Source: Lentisphaeria bacterium
GTDB taxonomy: Bacteria > Verrucomicrobiota > Lentisphaeria > Oligosphaerales > Oligosphaeraceae
Assembly (NCBI GenBank): GCA_016287975.1
Contig: JAEEXV010000093.1
Location: 1 to 26,483 of the forward strand
DNA: 26,483 bases
Reading direction: 5' to 3'
The notes under the pieces are model-generated. The model did no database searches. It was not told where the DNA came from and saw only the letters and a list, made by a program, of their open reading frames with translations. The stretch's first letter is position 1; each line of letters opens with the position of its first letter. Of the stretch, positions 8,466 through 17,910 are shown piece by piece. The position numbers and the translations under genes are program-made.

Positions 8466-9470
8466 TCAGGGGAAGAGCGGGTTGAGGAGGAAAAGCGGTT
8501 CGAAGCAGCCGTCCTGCCCGTAGGGGCGCGGCTGGGGCTTTCCGAGGCCGCGGACGCGGTAGTATTTCGCGGGGGGCAGGACGCCCTCGAACTCGAAGCG
8601 TCCGACGGGGAGGTCTCGGAAGGTGCGGAGTGTTTTCGCGTCGCCGATGATGTCGACTTGCGCGAGGGGGAGTTTGGCGTCGAAGGCGAGGCGGATGGAA
8701 TTCGCGTCGGCGTCGAGTTCCCAGACGGGGTCCGCGATGGCGTTGGCGACGGTGCAGTAGAAACGCCCGTCGCGGTAGGCGCGGATGATCTCGGCGTAGG
8801 TGTTTTCCTTTACCTGGAGGTGGTCCTGGACGAACTCGCCTGGGTAGTAGTCGTGGCCGCCGTCGGAGAAGTGCCGATGGAAGTCGGAGCCGCAGCGGGC
8901 GTAGATGCGGTGGCCGCTCAGAAGCAGCTGGTCCCATTCGGCGCCGATGTCCCAGGTCTGGGGGGCGCGGCGCTCTCCTCGGTCGACGCAGGCCATGATC
9001 CTGAAGACGGGCGAGGCCGCCATCGCGAGGAGCGCGTCGAGCGGCACGTCGGGCGCATTTGGGTGGTTGAAGACGAGCAGCGTGTCGCCGCCCCACCGCT
9101 CGATGAAGCGGAGTTCCTCCACGGCCGCGCCGATGCCCTCGACGCCGAGGCGGCGGTCGAAGCGCTCGATCAGCGCCTGCAGCAGTTCGTATTCGCGGTT
9201 TTCAGGCGAGGTCAGCACGATGACGTGGCGCGGGACGGGGTATTCGATTTCACCCGTGTTGAAGATGGGCATCGCGGTGTGCCGCCGTGCCTCCAGCACC
9301 TCGGCGTGCTGCTGTTCCACGCGGAAGAGTTCCGGATGGCGGGCATGCCCTGAAATCGCGAGGAAGTCGCAGTAGCGGCTTGCGCGCTCGACGATTTCCG
9401 CCACGGGCAGCGAACCGTCCCCGCAGCAGTGGGAGTGAACATGGATGTCGCCAGTGATCCATTTGGCCAT
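8466..9470 (-). CDS. PHP-domain metallohydrolase (CehA/McbA-like)
   Basis: A 334-residue protein with a PHP fold, typical of metal-dependent phosphoesterases and CehA/McbA-type hydrolases. Ligand motifs are GDIHVHSHCCGDGS (H10, H12, H14), ISGHA (H42), GEIEYPV (E74/E76), FNHPN (H136) and CGSDFHRH (D196, H198). A beta-rich C-terminal segment (about 245-334) follows the barrel. The frame stays open upstream to 9581, but the ATG at 9470 starts right at the first PHP strand (MAKWITGDIHVH) and has GAGG about 8 nt upstream, so it is preferred. No signal peptide. The substrate is unknown; PHP proteins beside glycosidases may hydrolyse sugar phosphates or esters. It is 6 bp from the isomerase-like gene. 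Confidence 0.82.
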   Translation of the reverse strand: MAKWITGDIHVHSHCCGDGSLPVAEIVERASRYCDFLAISGHARHPELFRVEQQHAEVLEARRHTAMPIFNTGEIEYPVPRHVIVLTSPENREYELLQALIERFDRRLGVEGIGAAVEELRFIERWGGDTLLVFNHPNAPDVPLDALLAMAASPVFRIMACVDRGERRAPQTWDIGAEWDQLLLSGHRIYARCGSDFHRHFSDGGHDYYPGEFVQDHLQVKENTYAEIIRAYRDGRFYCTVANAIADPVWELDADANSIRLAFDAKLPLAQVDIIGDAKTLRTFRDLPVGRFEFEGVLPPAKYYRVRGLGKPQPRPYGQDGCFEPLFLLNPLFP

Positions 9471-9614
9471 GATGGATGCCTCGCAGGACGAATGGGGAGT
9501 TTCCGATAATGTAGCGCGGCATCGGCAAACGGATGCGGGACGCGGGAAAAGCGCGCCGTCCATTCGCATTGGCGAGGGCATTGCCTGTCGCCCGCTCGAC
9601 CACCATATCGTGGG

Positions 9615-11087
9615 TCAGCGTTCAAGGCAGATGCGGAGGATGGAGTGCGGCGGGATGGTGAAACGCAGGTCGGTCGGAATGGTGAAGGGGCGGTCGCAGA
9701 TCGTTCCAGGGTCCTCGAAGGTGTTGCGGGCGTGGACGTCGTCGGCGGTCAGGATGGCGGCGTCGGCGGGATGCCACGGGCCGTCGGGGAGGACGAGGCC
9801 GACGGGCTTGGCGTCGTGGAGGTGTCGGTTGACGAGGCTGATGGTGAGGTGGCGCAGGTCGTCGGCGATGGTGGCGACGGCGTCCAGGTCGTTGTCGATG
9901 CCGTCTGGCAGGAGATGGACGAGGCACTGCCCCAGGTGTTCCTTGAGGAGTTTCATCGCGTAGAAGGTGGGGGTGCGGTAGCACTTTTCGCCGTCGGTCT
10001 CGAAGAGGCTCTGGAGGAGATTGCAGAGCTGGGTCTCCATGGCGAAGGCGACGATGTCGCTGTTGCGGTAGAATACATGAAGGGCAAGCGCGGCGAAGAT
10101 GGCGTCGCGGAGGGTCTGGGGCTGGTTCTGGTTGGTGGCCATGGTGGCCTCGGGATGCCAGGCGCCCCATTCATCGAAGCAGACTTTTGTCCTGGCGCCA
10201 GGGCCCGCGTGCTCTCGGATGACGACGCGGTGCAGGTCGATGTCGTATTGGTAGCGTTCCAGCAGGTCGAGGAGGGCGTAGTAGCCTGTTTCGTCGAAGT
10301 CGACGGCGCCGCCGCAAAGTTGCCCGCCCTGCTTGGCGCCGCCGAGATAATGGTGTACGGAGAGTGAATCGGGCGGGAGGGCGCGCTGGTTTCGGGTGAT
10401 GTGGTCGAGGGCCTTGCCAGTCCAGCCAGGGAGGCCGTGGCGGGTGGAGAGGCCGAGGCCGATGAAATGGAGGCGCTTGCGGTCTTCACGGAGGACGGTT
10501 TCGAACTTCAGGTAGGTCTGGGCGTAGGCGACGGGGTTGTTGTAGTCGATGTGCCAGACGTTTTCGTCGGTGTTGCCGATGCCCCAGTATTGGACATGAT
10601 AGGGTTTGGGATGCCCGTTGGCCGCGCGGAGGGCGCCGTATTTGGTTTCGGCGGGCCCGTTGACGTATTCGAACCAGTCGAGGAATTCCTCGGGGGTGCC
10701 AGTGGCGGTGTTGACGGTGAGGATGGGATCGGCGCCGACGAGTTCGCAGAAGCGTAGGAATTCGTCGGTGCCGAAGTCGTGGCGCCAGACGGGGTTGGCG
10801 GGATCGGGCATGGGATGCAGACGGGGTGGACGGCTGGGGCCGATGCCGTTTTTCCAGTGGTAGTGGTCGGCGCAGCAGCCGCCAGGCCAGCGCATGGCGC
10901 CGATGCCGAGTTCGCGGCAGCCCTCGATGACTGCGAGGCGGATGCCGTCGAGATTGGGGATGGCGCTGTCCCGTCCGACCCAGATGCCGTCGTAGATGAC
11001 ATGCCCGAAATACTCGAAGAAGACGGAGTGGAGATGGCGTGACAGGCGGTGGGTGCCTTGGGGGACGGGGATGATGGTGAATTTCAT
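9615..11087 (-). CDS. GH51 alpha-L-arabinofuranosidase-like protein with altered acid/base motif
   Basis: A 490-residue cytoplasmic protein of glycoside hydrolase family 51, retaining enzymes that cut terminal alpha-L-arabinofuranosyl groups. Family marks: the N-terminal strand with GHVIYDGIWVG, MRWPGGCCADHYHWKNGIGP, VNTATGTPEE, and the nucleophile motif CFDEWGAWH with E306. The usual WxxGNE acid/base motif reads WGIGNTDENVW, so Thr173 occupies the Glu position and the nearest Glu is two residues further on (E175). Length is normal for GH51 including the C-terminal beta-sandwich. The start overlaps the GH38 stop as ATGA, implying coupling. Activity should not be assumed: it may be altered, reduced or lost. 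Confidence 0.87.
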   Translation of the reverse strand: MKFTIIPVPQGTHRLSRHLHSVFFEYFGHVIYDGIWVGRDSAIPNLDGIRLAVIEGCRELGIGAMRWPGGCCADHYHWKNGIGPSRPPRLHPMPDPANPVWRHDFGTDEFLRFCELVGADPILTVNTATGTPEEFLDWFEYVNGPAETKYGALRAANGHPKPYHVQYWGIGNTDENVWHIDYNNPVAYAQTYLKFETVLREDRKRLHFIGLGLSTRHGLPGWTGKALDHITRNQRALPPDSLSVHHYLGGAKQGGQLCGGAVDFDETGYYALLDLLERYQYDIDLHRVVIREHAGPGARTKVCFDEWGAWHPEATMATNQNQPQTLRDAIFAALALHVFYRNSDIVAFAMETQLCNLLQSLFETDGEKCYRTPTFYAMKLLKEHLGQCLVHLLPDGIDNDLDAVATIADDLRHLTISLVNRHLHDAKPVGLVLPDGPWHPADAAILTADDVHARNTFEDPGTICDRPFTIPTDLRFTIPPHSILRICLER

Positions 11088-14000
11088 ACGGAGGCGGGGC
11101 GGCTGCGGAGAGTCTTGATTTCGAAGGGAGCAAAGGCGAGCGGAAGGGCGGCGCCAGAGAGGGCGGGGGCGCCGCTCCCCTCTTCGAGGAGATTGACGCA
11201 GGTGGCCTGGACGGGGCGGGCGAACTCGACGGAGCCTGCGGCATGCGCCCCGAGTTGTTCGACGAGGCGGAGGACGAGATCGCCAGAGCCGTCTTCGGCG
11301 GTCTTCAGGGTTTCGAGGGTGACGCCAGGGATGGCGACCGCCTGGACGGGCGAGACGAGGTCGCCCGCGCGGTCGGGGAACTGCATCAGCGGGGCGTTGA
11401 GGGCGAGCGCCTCCTGCAGGAGCATGGCGTCGCCGCAGGTGCCGTCGTAGGGGAGGAAGGCGTAGGTGAAGCGGTGGCGTCCGCGGTCGGTGAGTTCATC
11501 GGGATAGCGGGCTGAGCGCAGGAGGGTGAGGCCGAGGGCGCCGTCCCGTGCATTGGCGCCGTATTTACAGTCGTTGAGGAGGGCGGCGCGGTCGGGGCCG
11601 TCGCCGCAGGCGAGATAGCGCTGGCAGGCGAATTCGAACTGGTTGCGCTGGGCGGTGGTGTTTCGGAGGGCGGTGCGTCGGAGGAATCCGAATCCCAGGT
11701 CGCAGCGGACTTCGGTGAAGTGGATGGATAGCGGGAAGGAGACGCGGAGCATGCGGTGGTTTTCGTGCCAGTCGGCCTCGGTGATGAAGTCGAGGCGGTC
11801 GGAGTGGGCGGCGAGGCGGATGTGCTGGCGGATGGCGCTGTGTTCCCAGCGGTATTCGACTTCCAGTTGCTGGCAGGCGGGAGAGAGGAGTCGCGCCCGT
11901 GGCGTCACGTCGGGGAGGATGGGCGGCATCCGCTCGTATTCGCAGTCGATGTCCCAGGCGTCGTATTTGTTGGGGCGGTCGACATGGCAAGCGAGGATGT
12001 TTGCGGGGCGCCCAGGCGGGATGAACTCGAAGCCGTCGGCCTTGCGGCAGGCGCTGACAAGCCGTCCGCAGGCGTCGAAGCGATAGCGGACGGTGGCATT
12101 TTCCAGCGTGGCGAGGCCGTCGGCGTCAAAGACAGGGGCCTCGGCTGGTCTGGATTGCGCCGCGAGTTCTTGGCGATGGTGCAGCACGAGCGTGGAGAAG
12201 GGCGGGATGGTGACTTCGTTGAAACTGGGGAGCGGGCTGTCCTGGCCGGAGGCGGGGAGTTCGAGCACTTCGTGGTGGGGGAGGGAGGTCGGGTTGAAGA
12301 GGAGCAGCGAGTCGTTTTCCTGGACGGTGGCGGCCTCGATGATTTTCCGTGCGGCGGCGCGGGCCTTGGCGGAGACCGCCTCGAGTTCCTGGAAGGCGTG
12401 CTGGTAGACGGAAGGAATGGCCGAGCCTGGCAGGATGTCGTGGAATTGATTGATCAATAGAACCTTCCACAACTTCTCCAGGTCGGATGGGGAGAGCTTG
12501 CCGCCAAAGGCGGCGTTCAGGGCTTCGAGGTTGAGGAGGTCGCGCTCAATTTTGCGGTTCAGGAACTTGATGCGGGCGATGTTGCTGAGGGTGCCGCGAT
12601 GGAGTTCCAGGTAGATTTCGCCGTCCCAGGCGGGGAGGTCGTCCAGCTGTCGGGCCTGGTGGCGCAGGCATTCGACGGCGGCGCTGAAGCGGACACGTGG
12701 GGTGCCAGAGGCATTCTGGACGAGGCGTCCGCGCTCGATCATCTCCTCGGTGGGGCCGCCGCCCCCGTCGCCAATGCCGAAACTGACCAGGAAGCGGTCG
12801 AGGCGGTCGTTCTCGGTGAAGGTCGCGGCGGCGAAATCGAGCATGTCGGGGGTGAGCACGCCGTTGTAGTAGCACATGGGGAGGATGTTGACCAGGAGGT
12901 CATCGCGGAGGCCGCGCCAGCGGAATGCGCTGTAGGGGAACTTCTGGCAGTTTTCCTTGTTCTGCACGGAGGCCCAGAAGGGCTTGGCGGTGACCATGGC
13001 GAAACATCCCGCCTGGCGGGCGATCTGGGGGAGGACGGCGGAGAAGCCGAAGGAATCGGGCAGCCAGACGGTCTGGACATCGACGCCGAACTCGCGCTGG
13101 AAGAAGGATTTCCCGTAGAGGAATTGACGGGCCAGGGATTCGCCGCCGATGCAGTTGCTGTCGGCCTCGACGTACATCGCGCCCTGGAGTTCCCAGCGGC
13201 CGTCGCGGACGGCCTGGCGGATGCGTTCAAAGAGGGCGGGTGCGAATGCCTTGACCTGCTCGTAGAGGTAGGGCTGGGAGGCGCCGAAGATGTAGCCTGG
13301 CTGCCGCTCTATGTTCGTGAGTTGCTCGGCGAAGGTGCGCACGGCCTTCTGGACGCCCTCGTCCAGGGGCCAGAGCCAGGCGATGTCGAGATGGGCATGG
13401 CCGACGGCGCAGGCGACGGGCTGCCAGGGCTCGGCGGGCTGGCGCAGCGCCTCCTCGAGCAGCAGGCTGGCCTCGTCGAGGTTGGCTGGATTTTCGGCAT
13501 AGCGGTTCAGCGACTGGCGGACGACGCCAGCACGACGGCGGGCGAGGAAGGACGGGGCATCGGGGTTTTCGCCCTTGAGCAGCCCTTCGAAATGCTGGAG
13601 CAGCCGTATATAGCGCTGGACGGGGCGGTTGAGGCGTGCCAGTTCGGCGCAGGTGAACACGGCACGGTATTCGGTGTAGTTCATCGGGGCGCGGTGCGGC
13701 GTTTCCCCAGGGGAGACCAGCAGGCCGTTGTAGAAGTGGGCGGCGACGCGCGCGTAGAAGACCAGCGGACCTGCGCCGACGGGGCGGCCCAGTCGGATGT
13801 GGCGCTTTTCAAGGCTTGGAACGTAGACGGAGTAGGCGGTGACGGCGGCGAGGGGATGGCCGTCCTCGGTGTAGACGAGGCCTTCGCCGCCCAGGCGCAG
13901 ATCCAGAACAGGCTCTTCCCCCGCGGCCTCCTGCGGCCACTCGCAGCGAAAGCGGAACCAGCCGTACTGCCACGCGTGCCCCCACGTTTCGCCGATTTCG

Positions 14001-14161
14001 ATTCGGCGCCAGCCCGTTGTCGGGGGCGGCCAGAAGGCGGGAGTGGTTTCGGGCGCGAACTCGGCCTCGCAGACGGCCACGCGGTCATGAAGATATTCGG
14101 CGAGGCGCTCGCGGGTGAGGGCGAGTCGCCCCGCCAGGTGCTTGTATTCATCAGGCTGCAT
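11084..14161 (-). CDS. GH38 alpha-mannosidase
   Basis: A 1025-residue retaining alpha-mannosidase of family GH38, hydrolysing alpha-mannosides with a zinc ion. An N-terminal beta domain (about 1-160) precedes the catalytic barrel. Zinc and active-site motifs: GHAHLDIAWLWP (H255, H257, D259), QGAMYVEADSN, the nucleophile segment VWLPDSFGFSAVLPQI with D369, YLELHRGTLSN, and NQFHDILPGSAIPSVY; the C-terminal beta-sandwich runs to the end. No signal peptide, so probably cytoplasmic, acting on imported oligosaccharides. Translationally coupled to the GH51 gene by a 4-base overlap and 47 bp after the secreted glycosidase-like gene. The family call is firm; linkage specificity is not readable. Confidence 0.95.
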   Translation of the reverse strand: MQPDEYKHLAGRLALTRERLAEYLHDRVAVCEAEFAPETTPAFWPPPTTGWRRIEIGETWGHAWQYGWFRFRCEWPQEAAGEEPVLDLRLGGEGLVYTEDGHPLAAVTAYSVYVPSLEKRHIRLGRPVGAGPLVFYARVAAHFYNGLLVSPGETPHRAPMNYTEYRAVFTCAELARLNRPVQRYIRLLQHFEGLLKGENPDAPSFLARRRAGVVRQSLNRYAENPANLDEASLLLEEALRQPAEPWQPVACAVGHAHLDIAWLWPLDEGVQKAVRTFAEQLTNIERQPGYIFGASQPYLYEQVKAFAPALFERIRQAVRDGRWELQGAMYVEADSNCIGGESLARQFLYGKSFFQREFGVDVQTVWLPDSFGFSAVLPQIARQAGCFAMVTAKPFWASVQNKENCQKFPYSAFRWRGLRDDLLVNILPMCYYNGVLTPDMLDFAAATFTENDRLDRFLVSFGIGDGGGGPTEEMIERGRLVQNASGTPRVRFSAAVECLRHQARQLDDLPAWDGEIYLELHRGTLSNIARIKFLNRKIERDLLNLEALNAAFGGKLSPSDLEKLWKVLLINQFHDILPGSAIPSVYQHAFQELEAVSAKARAAARKIIEAATVQENDSLLLFNPTSLPHHEVLELPASGQDSPLPSFNEVTIPPFSTLVLHHRQELAAQSRPAEAPVFDADGLATLENATVRYRFDACGRLVSACRKADGFEFIPPGRPANILACHVDRPNKYDAWDIDCEYERMPPILPDVTPRARLLSPACQQLEVEYRWEHSAIRQHIRLAAHSDRLDFITEADWHENHRMLRVSFPLSIHFTEVRCDLGFGFLRRTALRNTTAQRNQFEFACQRYLACGDGPDRAALLNDCKYGANARDGALGLTLLRSARYPDELTDRGRHRFTYAFLPYDGTCGDAMLLQEALALNAPLMQFPDRAGDLVSPVQAVAIPGVTLETLKTAEDGSGDLVLRLVEQLGAHAAGSVEFARPVQATCVNLLEEGSGAPALSGAALPLAFAPFEIKTLRSRPASV

Positions 14162-14208
14162 GGCGGTTCAGAAAGAATGCATCGGGCCGCGCACCTGGCG
14201 GGGCGGGG

Positions 14209-17100
14209 CTATTTCAGGACATAGGAGAAGGCGGTTTTGACGGTGGTGAACTGGCCGCCGCGGAGGGGGATGGGGGCGCCGCAGGGCTTCCCGTCCTGGT
14301 CGCAGGGGATGGCCTGCTTGTACTGTAATCCGCCAATGGATTCTTCCTGTTCAAACGGGAGCGGAATGAGATGGAGGTCGCCGCCGCGTTTTTCGAGGAG
14401 ATAGGCGCCGCGCTGGACTTTGAGGCCAGGGAACTCCGCCGAGGCGCCACGCGCGTCGACATAGGTGTACATTTCGCCCTTGGAGTAGTCGACGCGGCGT
14501 CCATTCTGGAGGGCGGAGTATTCGAGGATTCGTCCAGGGAGGAAGGCGGCGTAGCCATTGGGCGGGAGAGTGATCGGCCTGCCGTCGACGGTGACGGTCC
14601 AGTTCTTTTCGGGGTGGAGGTTGGTCCATACGTGGAGGCCGTTGCCATAGACGGTGTGGAGCATGGACTGGTTTTCAAGGCCTTCGCGCAGCATCTCGGT
14701 GGCGGTGACTTCGCGGCCGTCGACCGCATAGAGGATCTGGTCTGGCTTGGCGAAGGCGTAGAGTTCCTGGAGTTGGCGGAACATGAAGTAGCTCTTGAGC
14801 ATGTTGTGCCAGACTGCGGGCTGGTGCTTGAAGCCGCCGAAGTAGGAGTTGCCGTTGATGCCGTCTCGGATGTGCCCCATGGAGCCGAGGGCGGCCTGGG
14901 AGGCGAGCAGGAAGTCGATGCCAGCCTGGCCCTTTTCGGTGCCCTGGCGGACGAGGTCGAAGCCGCAGGCGTGCATGATGGCGTTCATTTCGCGCAGCGA
15001 GTAGTCGACGAGATGGGGTTCCCAGGGATGCATGGTCTGGTTGTAGGCGGTGTCGAGGTATCCTGCGTAGAAGTGGTTGGCGGCGCCTTCGCTCCAGACG
15101 GGCCCGTCGTAGTGTCGGCCGAGCTGGTCGGTGACGATGCAGTTGTTGCGGTGGACCTCGCTGAAGCGGGCGGCGCCAGGTGCGTCGGCGTCGTAGTCGG
15201 TGATGGCCCAGGGGGACATGGCGCTCATCTGGTCATAGTAGACGCCGTTCCAGCCATAGAAACGGGCGTAGCGGGGGGAGAAGTCGGCCTGGACCTGATG
15301 CATGGCGGCGGGCTTGATGCGGAGGGACCATGGCATGTAGTTGCCAGGGCAGAGGGAGAGGATGTTGTAGCGGAATTCAGGGGCGATGGCGGCGAGGGCG
15401 AGGTGGTTCTCGTAGGGGCCGATGCGCTTGACGTACTTGCGCGCCTCGGCGATGAAGTCGCGCAGGCCGTTGCGCCCGCCCATGTCGAGGGGGCCCTCGA
15501 AGGTGCGCGAGAGGCGGACGAAGTTCTGGGCTGGGATGTGCGAGAGTTCGGTATGGTAGCGCAGGAAGAGGTCGCGGGCGCCGTAGGCGTGGAGTTTACG
15601 GATCATGGAGAGTTCGTTGGCGCGGGAGGAGAGGTCGCCGATGCAGTAGGAGCGCGTCATGTAGATGAGATGCGCGGTCTCGTCATAGAACTTGGAGCGC
15701 GGATTGGGGTTGCGCGGCATGACCGATTCGAGGGTGGGGCCGACGGTGATGCGGAGCAGTTCGCGGGGGGCGTTGCGGCGGCCGTCGGTCTTGGGCAGGT
15801 AGATGGCGCCTGCGGCCAGTCGCGCGGAGTTCGCGTCGATGACGCCCGCCAGCGGCGGCACCTGCTGCATAAGCGCGGGGCCAGGCACGCCGTGCGCCTC
15901 GACGCGGTATGGCTTGTCGTCGACGAGGGCGGAGGCGTTGCTGTAGTACCAGTCGCAGCAGACGGAGAGGAGGAGGTCCTTGCATGCGAGCAGATGGACG
16001 TAGCCGTGGGCGTTGCCGAGGTTGGTGAGGGTGAAGAGGCGCGGCTTCTCGAGGCCTGCGGCGTAGCCCTGGTCCAGGCTGCGGATCTGGAGCGATTCGC
16101 TGAAGAACTCCGCGGTCAAGGTGCGCCCTGAGAGGGATAGGCTGAGTTCGTAGTCAAGGTGTTCGCCTGCCTTTTCGAGGCGCCAGAAGGTGCGCAGCCA
16201 GCCAGGCTGCTTGACCAGGGCGACAAGGGTTGCCTTGACGGCGCCGTCCCCAGGGACGAACTCGACCTGGTTCACGCGGGCGCGGAAGCCTGCGTCCCTG
16301 GCGGGCTGGAAGGTCTTGCCGCCGATTGTGGCGGTGAGGTCGGAGAGGGTCCCAGTCTTCGGAGTGTAGGCATACCGCACTTCTCCGTCCTTTCCCTGGT
16401 AGGAGAAGGTGTATTGCGGCCCCGTGAAGGAGCAGGAGACCTTGGCCGCAGGATCCTGGGGGCGCGGGGTGATGCCGGCGGGGTCATGGGGGAAGGGGAG
16501 CCAGAAGCGGGTGTCGGGCAGGTCGACGGGGGGCTTGCGGAAGGCGCCGATGGAATCGAAGTAGAAGCAGTCGCCTGCGCCCTTGGAGTCGACCTTGAAG
16601 CGTATGCCTCGGAAGGTGACGGGGAAGACGACGTCGCGCGGCAGGAAGGCGATGCAGCCAGTCCACCAGCTGGTGTTGCCCCAGAGGCAGTTGTTGTTTG
16701 GAATGAGATGGATGGTTTTGCCGTTGCCGTCGGTGAGCACGAATTTCGGGTCGGTGAAGACGCGCTTCATTGTGCCGATGAGCCAGAACTCGAAGCCGTC
16801 GATGCCGCTGGTGAACTTGACGGGCTTGCGGAGGCGCGCAAAGAAGGCGCCGCCCTGTTCGATGTCCACCTTGTAGGCGCGGTCGCCGAAACAGGCGAAC
16901 TCGTCCGACAAGGTGAGTTTGCCTGGGCCTTCGAGGGTGAAGGCGCCGAGGCCGTCCTTGTCGGCGCCGACCATTTCGGGGCAGCGGCGGCGCAGTTCGC
17001 CAGCGACGACCTCGTATGGGCGGGTCAGTCGGGGCGGGACGGGGGAGACGGCCAGCAGGGCGGCGGACGCAAAAATGGCAGCGGACAGGGCGATGCGCAC
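14209..17100 (-). CDS. Secreted glycosidase-like protein of unassigned family
   Basis: A 963-residue protein with a signal peptide (VRIALSAAIFASAALLAVSP). The start chosen is GTG at 17100, because AAAGGAG lies about 9 nt upstream, translation begins at the signal peptide, and the longer frame from 17175 would run into the preceding pseudopilin gene. Residues about 30-210 look like a carbohydrate-binding beta-sandwich and 220-470 a beta-rich super-sandwich, followed by an alpha/beta barrel with GVYYDQMSAM (candidate nucleophile D623) and GPVWSEGAAN (candidate acid/base E671), then a beta-rich tail. The Asp/Glu pair after barrel strands recalls retaining glycosidases such as GH101 or GH36-like enzymes, but no family is recognised with confidence. 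It is the first hydrolase after the regulator and pseudopilin. Confidence 0.72.
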   Translation of the reverse strand: MRIALSAAIFASAALLAVSPVPPRLTRPYEVVAGELRRRCPEMVGADKDGLGAFTLEGPGKLTLSDEFACFGDRAYKVDIEQGGAFFARLRKPVKFTSGIDGFEFWLIGTMKRVFTDPKFVLTDGNGKTIHLIPNNNCLWGNTSWWTGCIAFLPRDVVFPVTFRGIRFKVDSKGAGDCFYFDSIGAFRKPPVDLPDTRFWLPFPHDPAGITPRPQDPAAKVSCSFTGPQYTFSYQGKDGEVRYAYTPKTGTLSDLTATIGGKTFQPARDAGFRARVNQVEFVPGDGAVKATLVALVKQPGWLRTFWRLEKAGEHLDYELSLSLSGRTLTAEFFSESLQIRSLDQGYAAGLEKPRLFTLTNLGNAHGYVHLLACKDLLLSVCCDWYYSNASALVDDKPYRVEAHGVPGPALMQQVPPLAGVIDANSARLAAGAIYLPKTDGRRNAPRELLRITVGPTLESVMPRNPNPRSKFYDETAHLIYMTRSYCIGDLSSRANELSMIRKLHAYGARDLFLRYHTELSHIPAQNFVRLSRTFEGPLDMGGRNGLRDFIAEARKYVKRIGPYENHLALAAIAPEFRYNILSLCPGNYMPWSLRIKPAAMHQVQADFSPRYARFYGWNGVYYDQMSAMSPWAITDYDADAPGAARFSEVHRNNCIVTDQLGRHYDGPVWSEGAANHFYAGYLDTAYNQTMHPWEPHLVDYSLREMNAIMHACGFDLVRQGTEKGQAGIDFLLASQAALGSMGHIRDGINGNSYFGGFKHQPAVWHNMLKSYFMFRQLQELYAFAKPDQILYAVDGREVTATEMLREGLENQSMLHTVYGNGLHVWTNLHPEKNWTVTVDGRPITLPPNGYAAFLPGRILEYSALQNGRRVDYSKGEMYTYVDARGASAEFPGLKVQRGAYLLEKRGGDLHLIPLPFEQEESIGGLQYKQAIPCDQDGKPCGAPIPLRGGQFTTVKTAFSYVLK

Positions 17101-17126
17101 GGGATGTTTCTCCTTTTCGGATGGAC

Positions 17127-17879
17127 TCAGTAGGGGGTCTTCAGGCGGGTGGCGAACCAGCCGTAATACTGCCACTCGTTGGCCTTGATGGTGGCGGCGT
17201 GGCCGTCGCCGAAGACGGAGTTGGCGGCGTTGTCATGGCGCAGCTGGATGAAGGAGCCGCCGGAGAAGTCCTCGTATTGGCCGCGCCGCATGACGGCGAA
17301 GGAGCCGTCGAGGGTGGCGACTTCGTGCTTGGAATCGGAGACCATGGGGAAGGTGGAGGGCTGGGTGCGGGTCTTGTTGTCACGCAGATAGAGGTGCGTG
17401 CCGCCGTAGGGGGGGCCATAGGGGCTGTAGGCGGCGCCGTAGATTTCGGAGCCGCCGCGGCCGTTGGGACGCGGGAAGGCTCCCCAGTATCCCTTGATCA
17501 TGGTGGCGCCGTAGGCCTGCTCGTCGGCGAAGAAGTTGGAGGCGATGGCCTTGTCCTTGGCGCTGGGGCATTCGAACATTCCCGCCCGCTTGTCGCCTGG
17601 ATAGGGAAGGTATCCGTCGTCGACGAGATAGCTGCGCCAGGTCATGAAGGCGTTTCCCTTGGAATCGGAGCGCTGGAAGCATTTGACGCCTGGTCCGAAG
17701 TCGAAGTTGTCGTTGGCGTACTGGGCGTATCCGAGGCCGATTTGCTTGAGGTTGTTGACGCAGGAGATGGTGCGTGCCTTGGAGCGTGCCTTGCCAAGGG
17801 CGGGCAGCAGCATGCTCGCGAGGATGGCGATGATCGCGATGACGACAAGCAATTCAATCAGGGTGAAGAGTCTTTTCAT
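17127..17879 (-). CDS. Type II secretion-like pseudopilin with H-X9-DG motif
   Basis: A 250-residue prepilin-like protein. The N-terminus [28 protein letters not shown] is a type IV/PulG-type class III signal with the methylation Glu (E at +5 of the presumed mature chain) and a long hydrophobic helix. [21 protein letters not shown] follows, and the C-terminal [15 protein letters not shown] matches the H-X9-DG motif of PVC-group pseudopilins. The residue before Phe is Leu, not the usual Gly. The start at 17879 is set by AGGAGA 8-9 nt upstream; the frame stays open further upstream into the regulator gene, but those residues do not resemble a protein. It lies between the regulator (31 bp) and the secreted glycosidase-like gene. 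Confidence 0.9.
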   Translation of the reverse strand: MKRLFTLIELLVVIAIIAILASMLLPALGKARSKARTISCVNNLKQIGLGYAQYANDNFDFGPGVKCFQRSDSKGNAFMTWRSYLVDDGYLPYPGDKRAGMFECPSAKDKAIASNFFADEQAYGATMIKGYWGAFPRPNGRGGSEIYGAAYSPYGPPYGGTHLYLRDNKTRTQPSTFPMVSDSKHEVATLDGSFAVMRRGQYEDFSGGSFIQLRHDNAANSVFGDGHAATIKANEWQYYGWFATRLKTPY

Positions 17880-17910
17880 GGTGGTTCTCCTGTGGGATGG
17901 AATGGGGGGA

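Noticed and set aside
9471..9614. Possible terminator and promoter in the 144-bp gap between the GH51-like and PHP genes
   Set aside because: Only a weak GC-rich inverted repeat with no T-run and no convincing -10/-35 pair; support is too thin for a feature.
12599..14224. 541-codon plus-strand open frame
   Set aside because: Antisense to the GH38 gene, whose catalytic motifs are all intact on the minus strand.
14371..16131. 586-codon plus-strand open frame
   Set aside because: Antisense shadow of the secreted glycosidase-like gene with biased composition and no domain.
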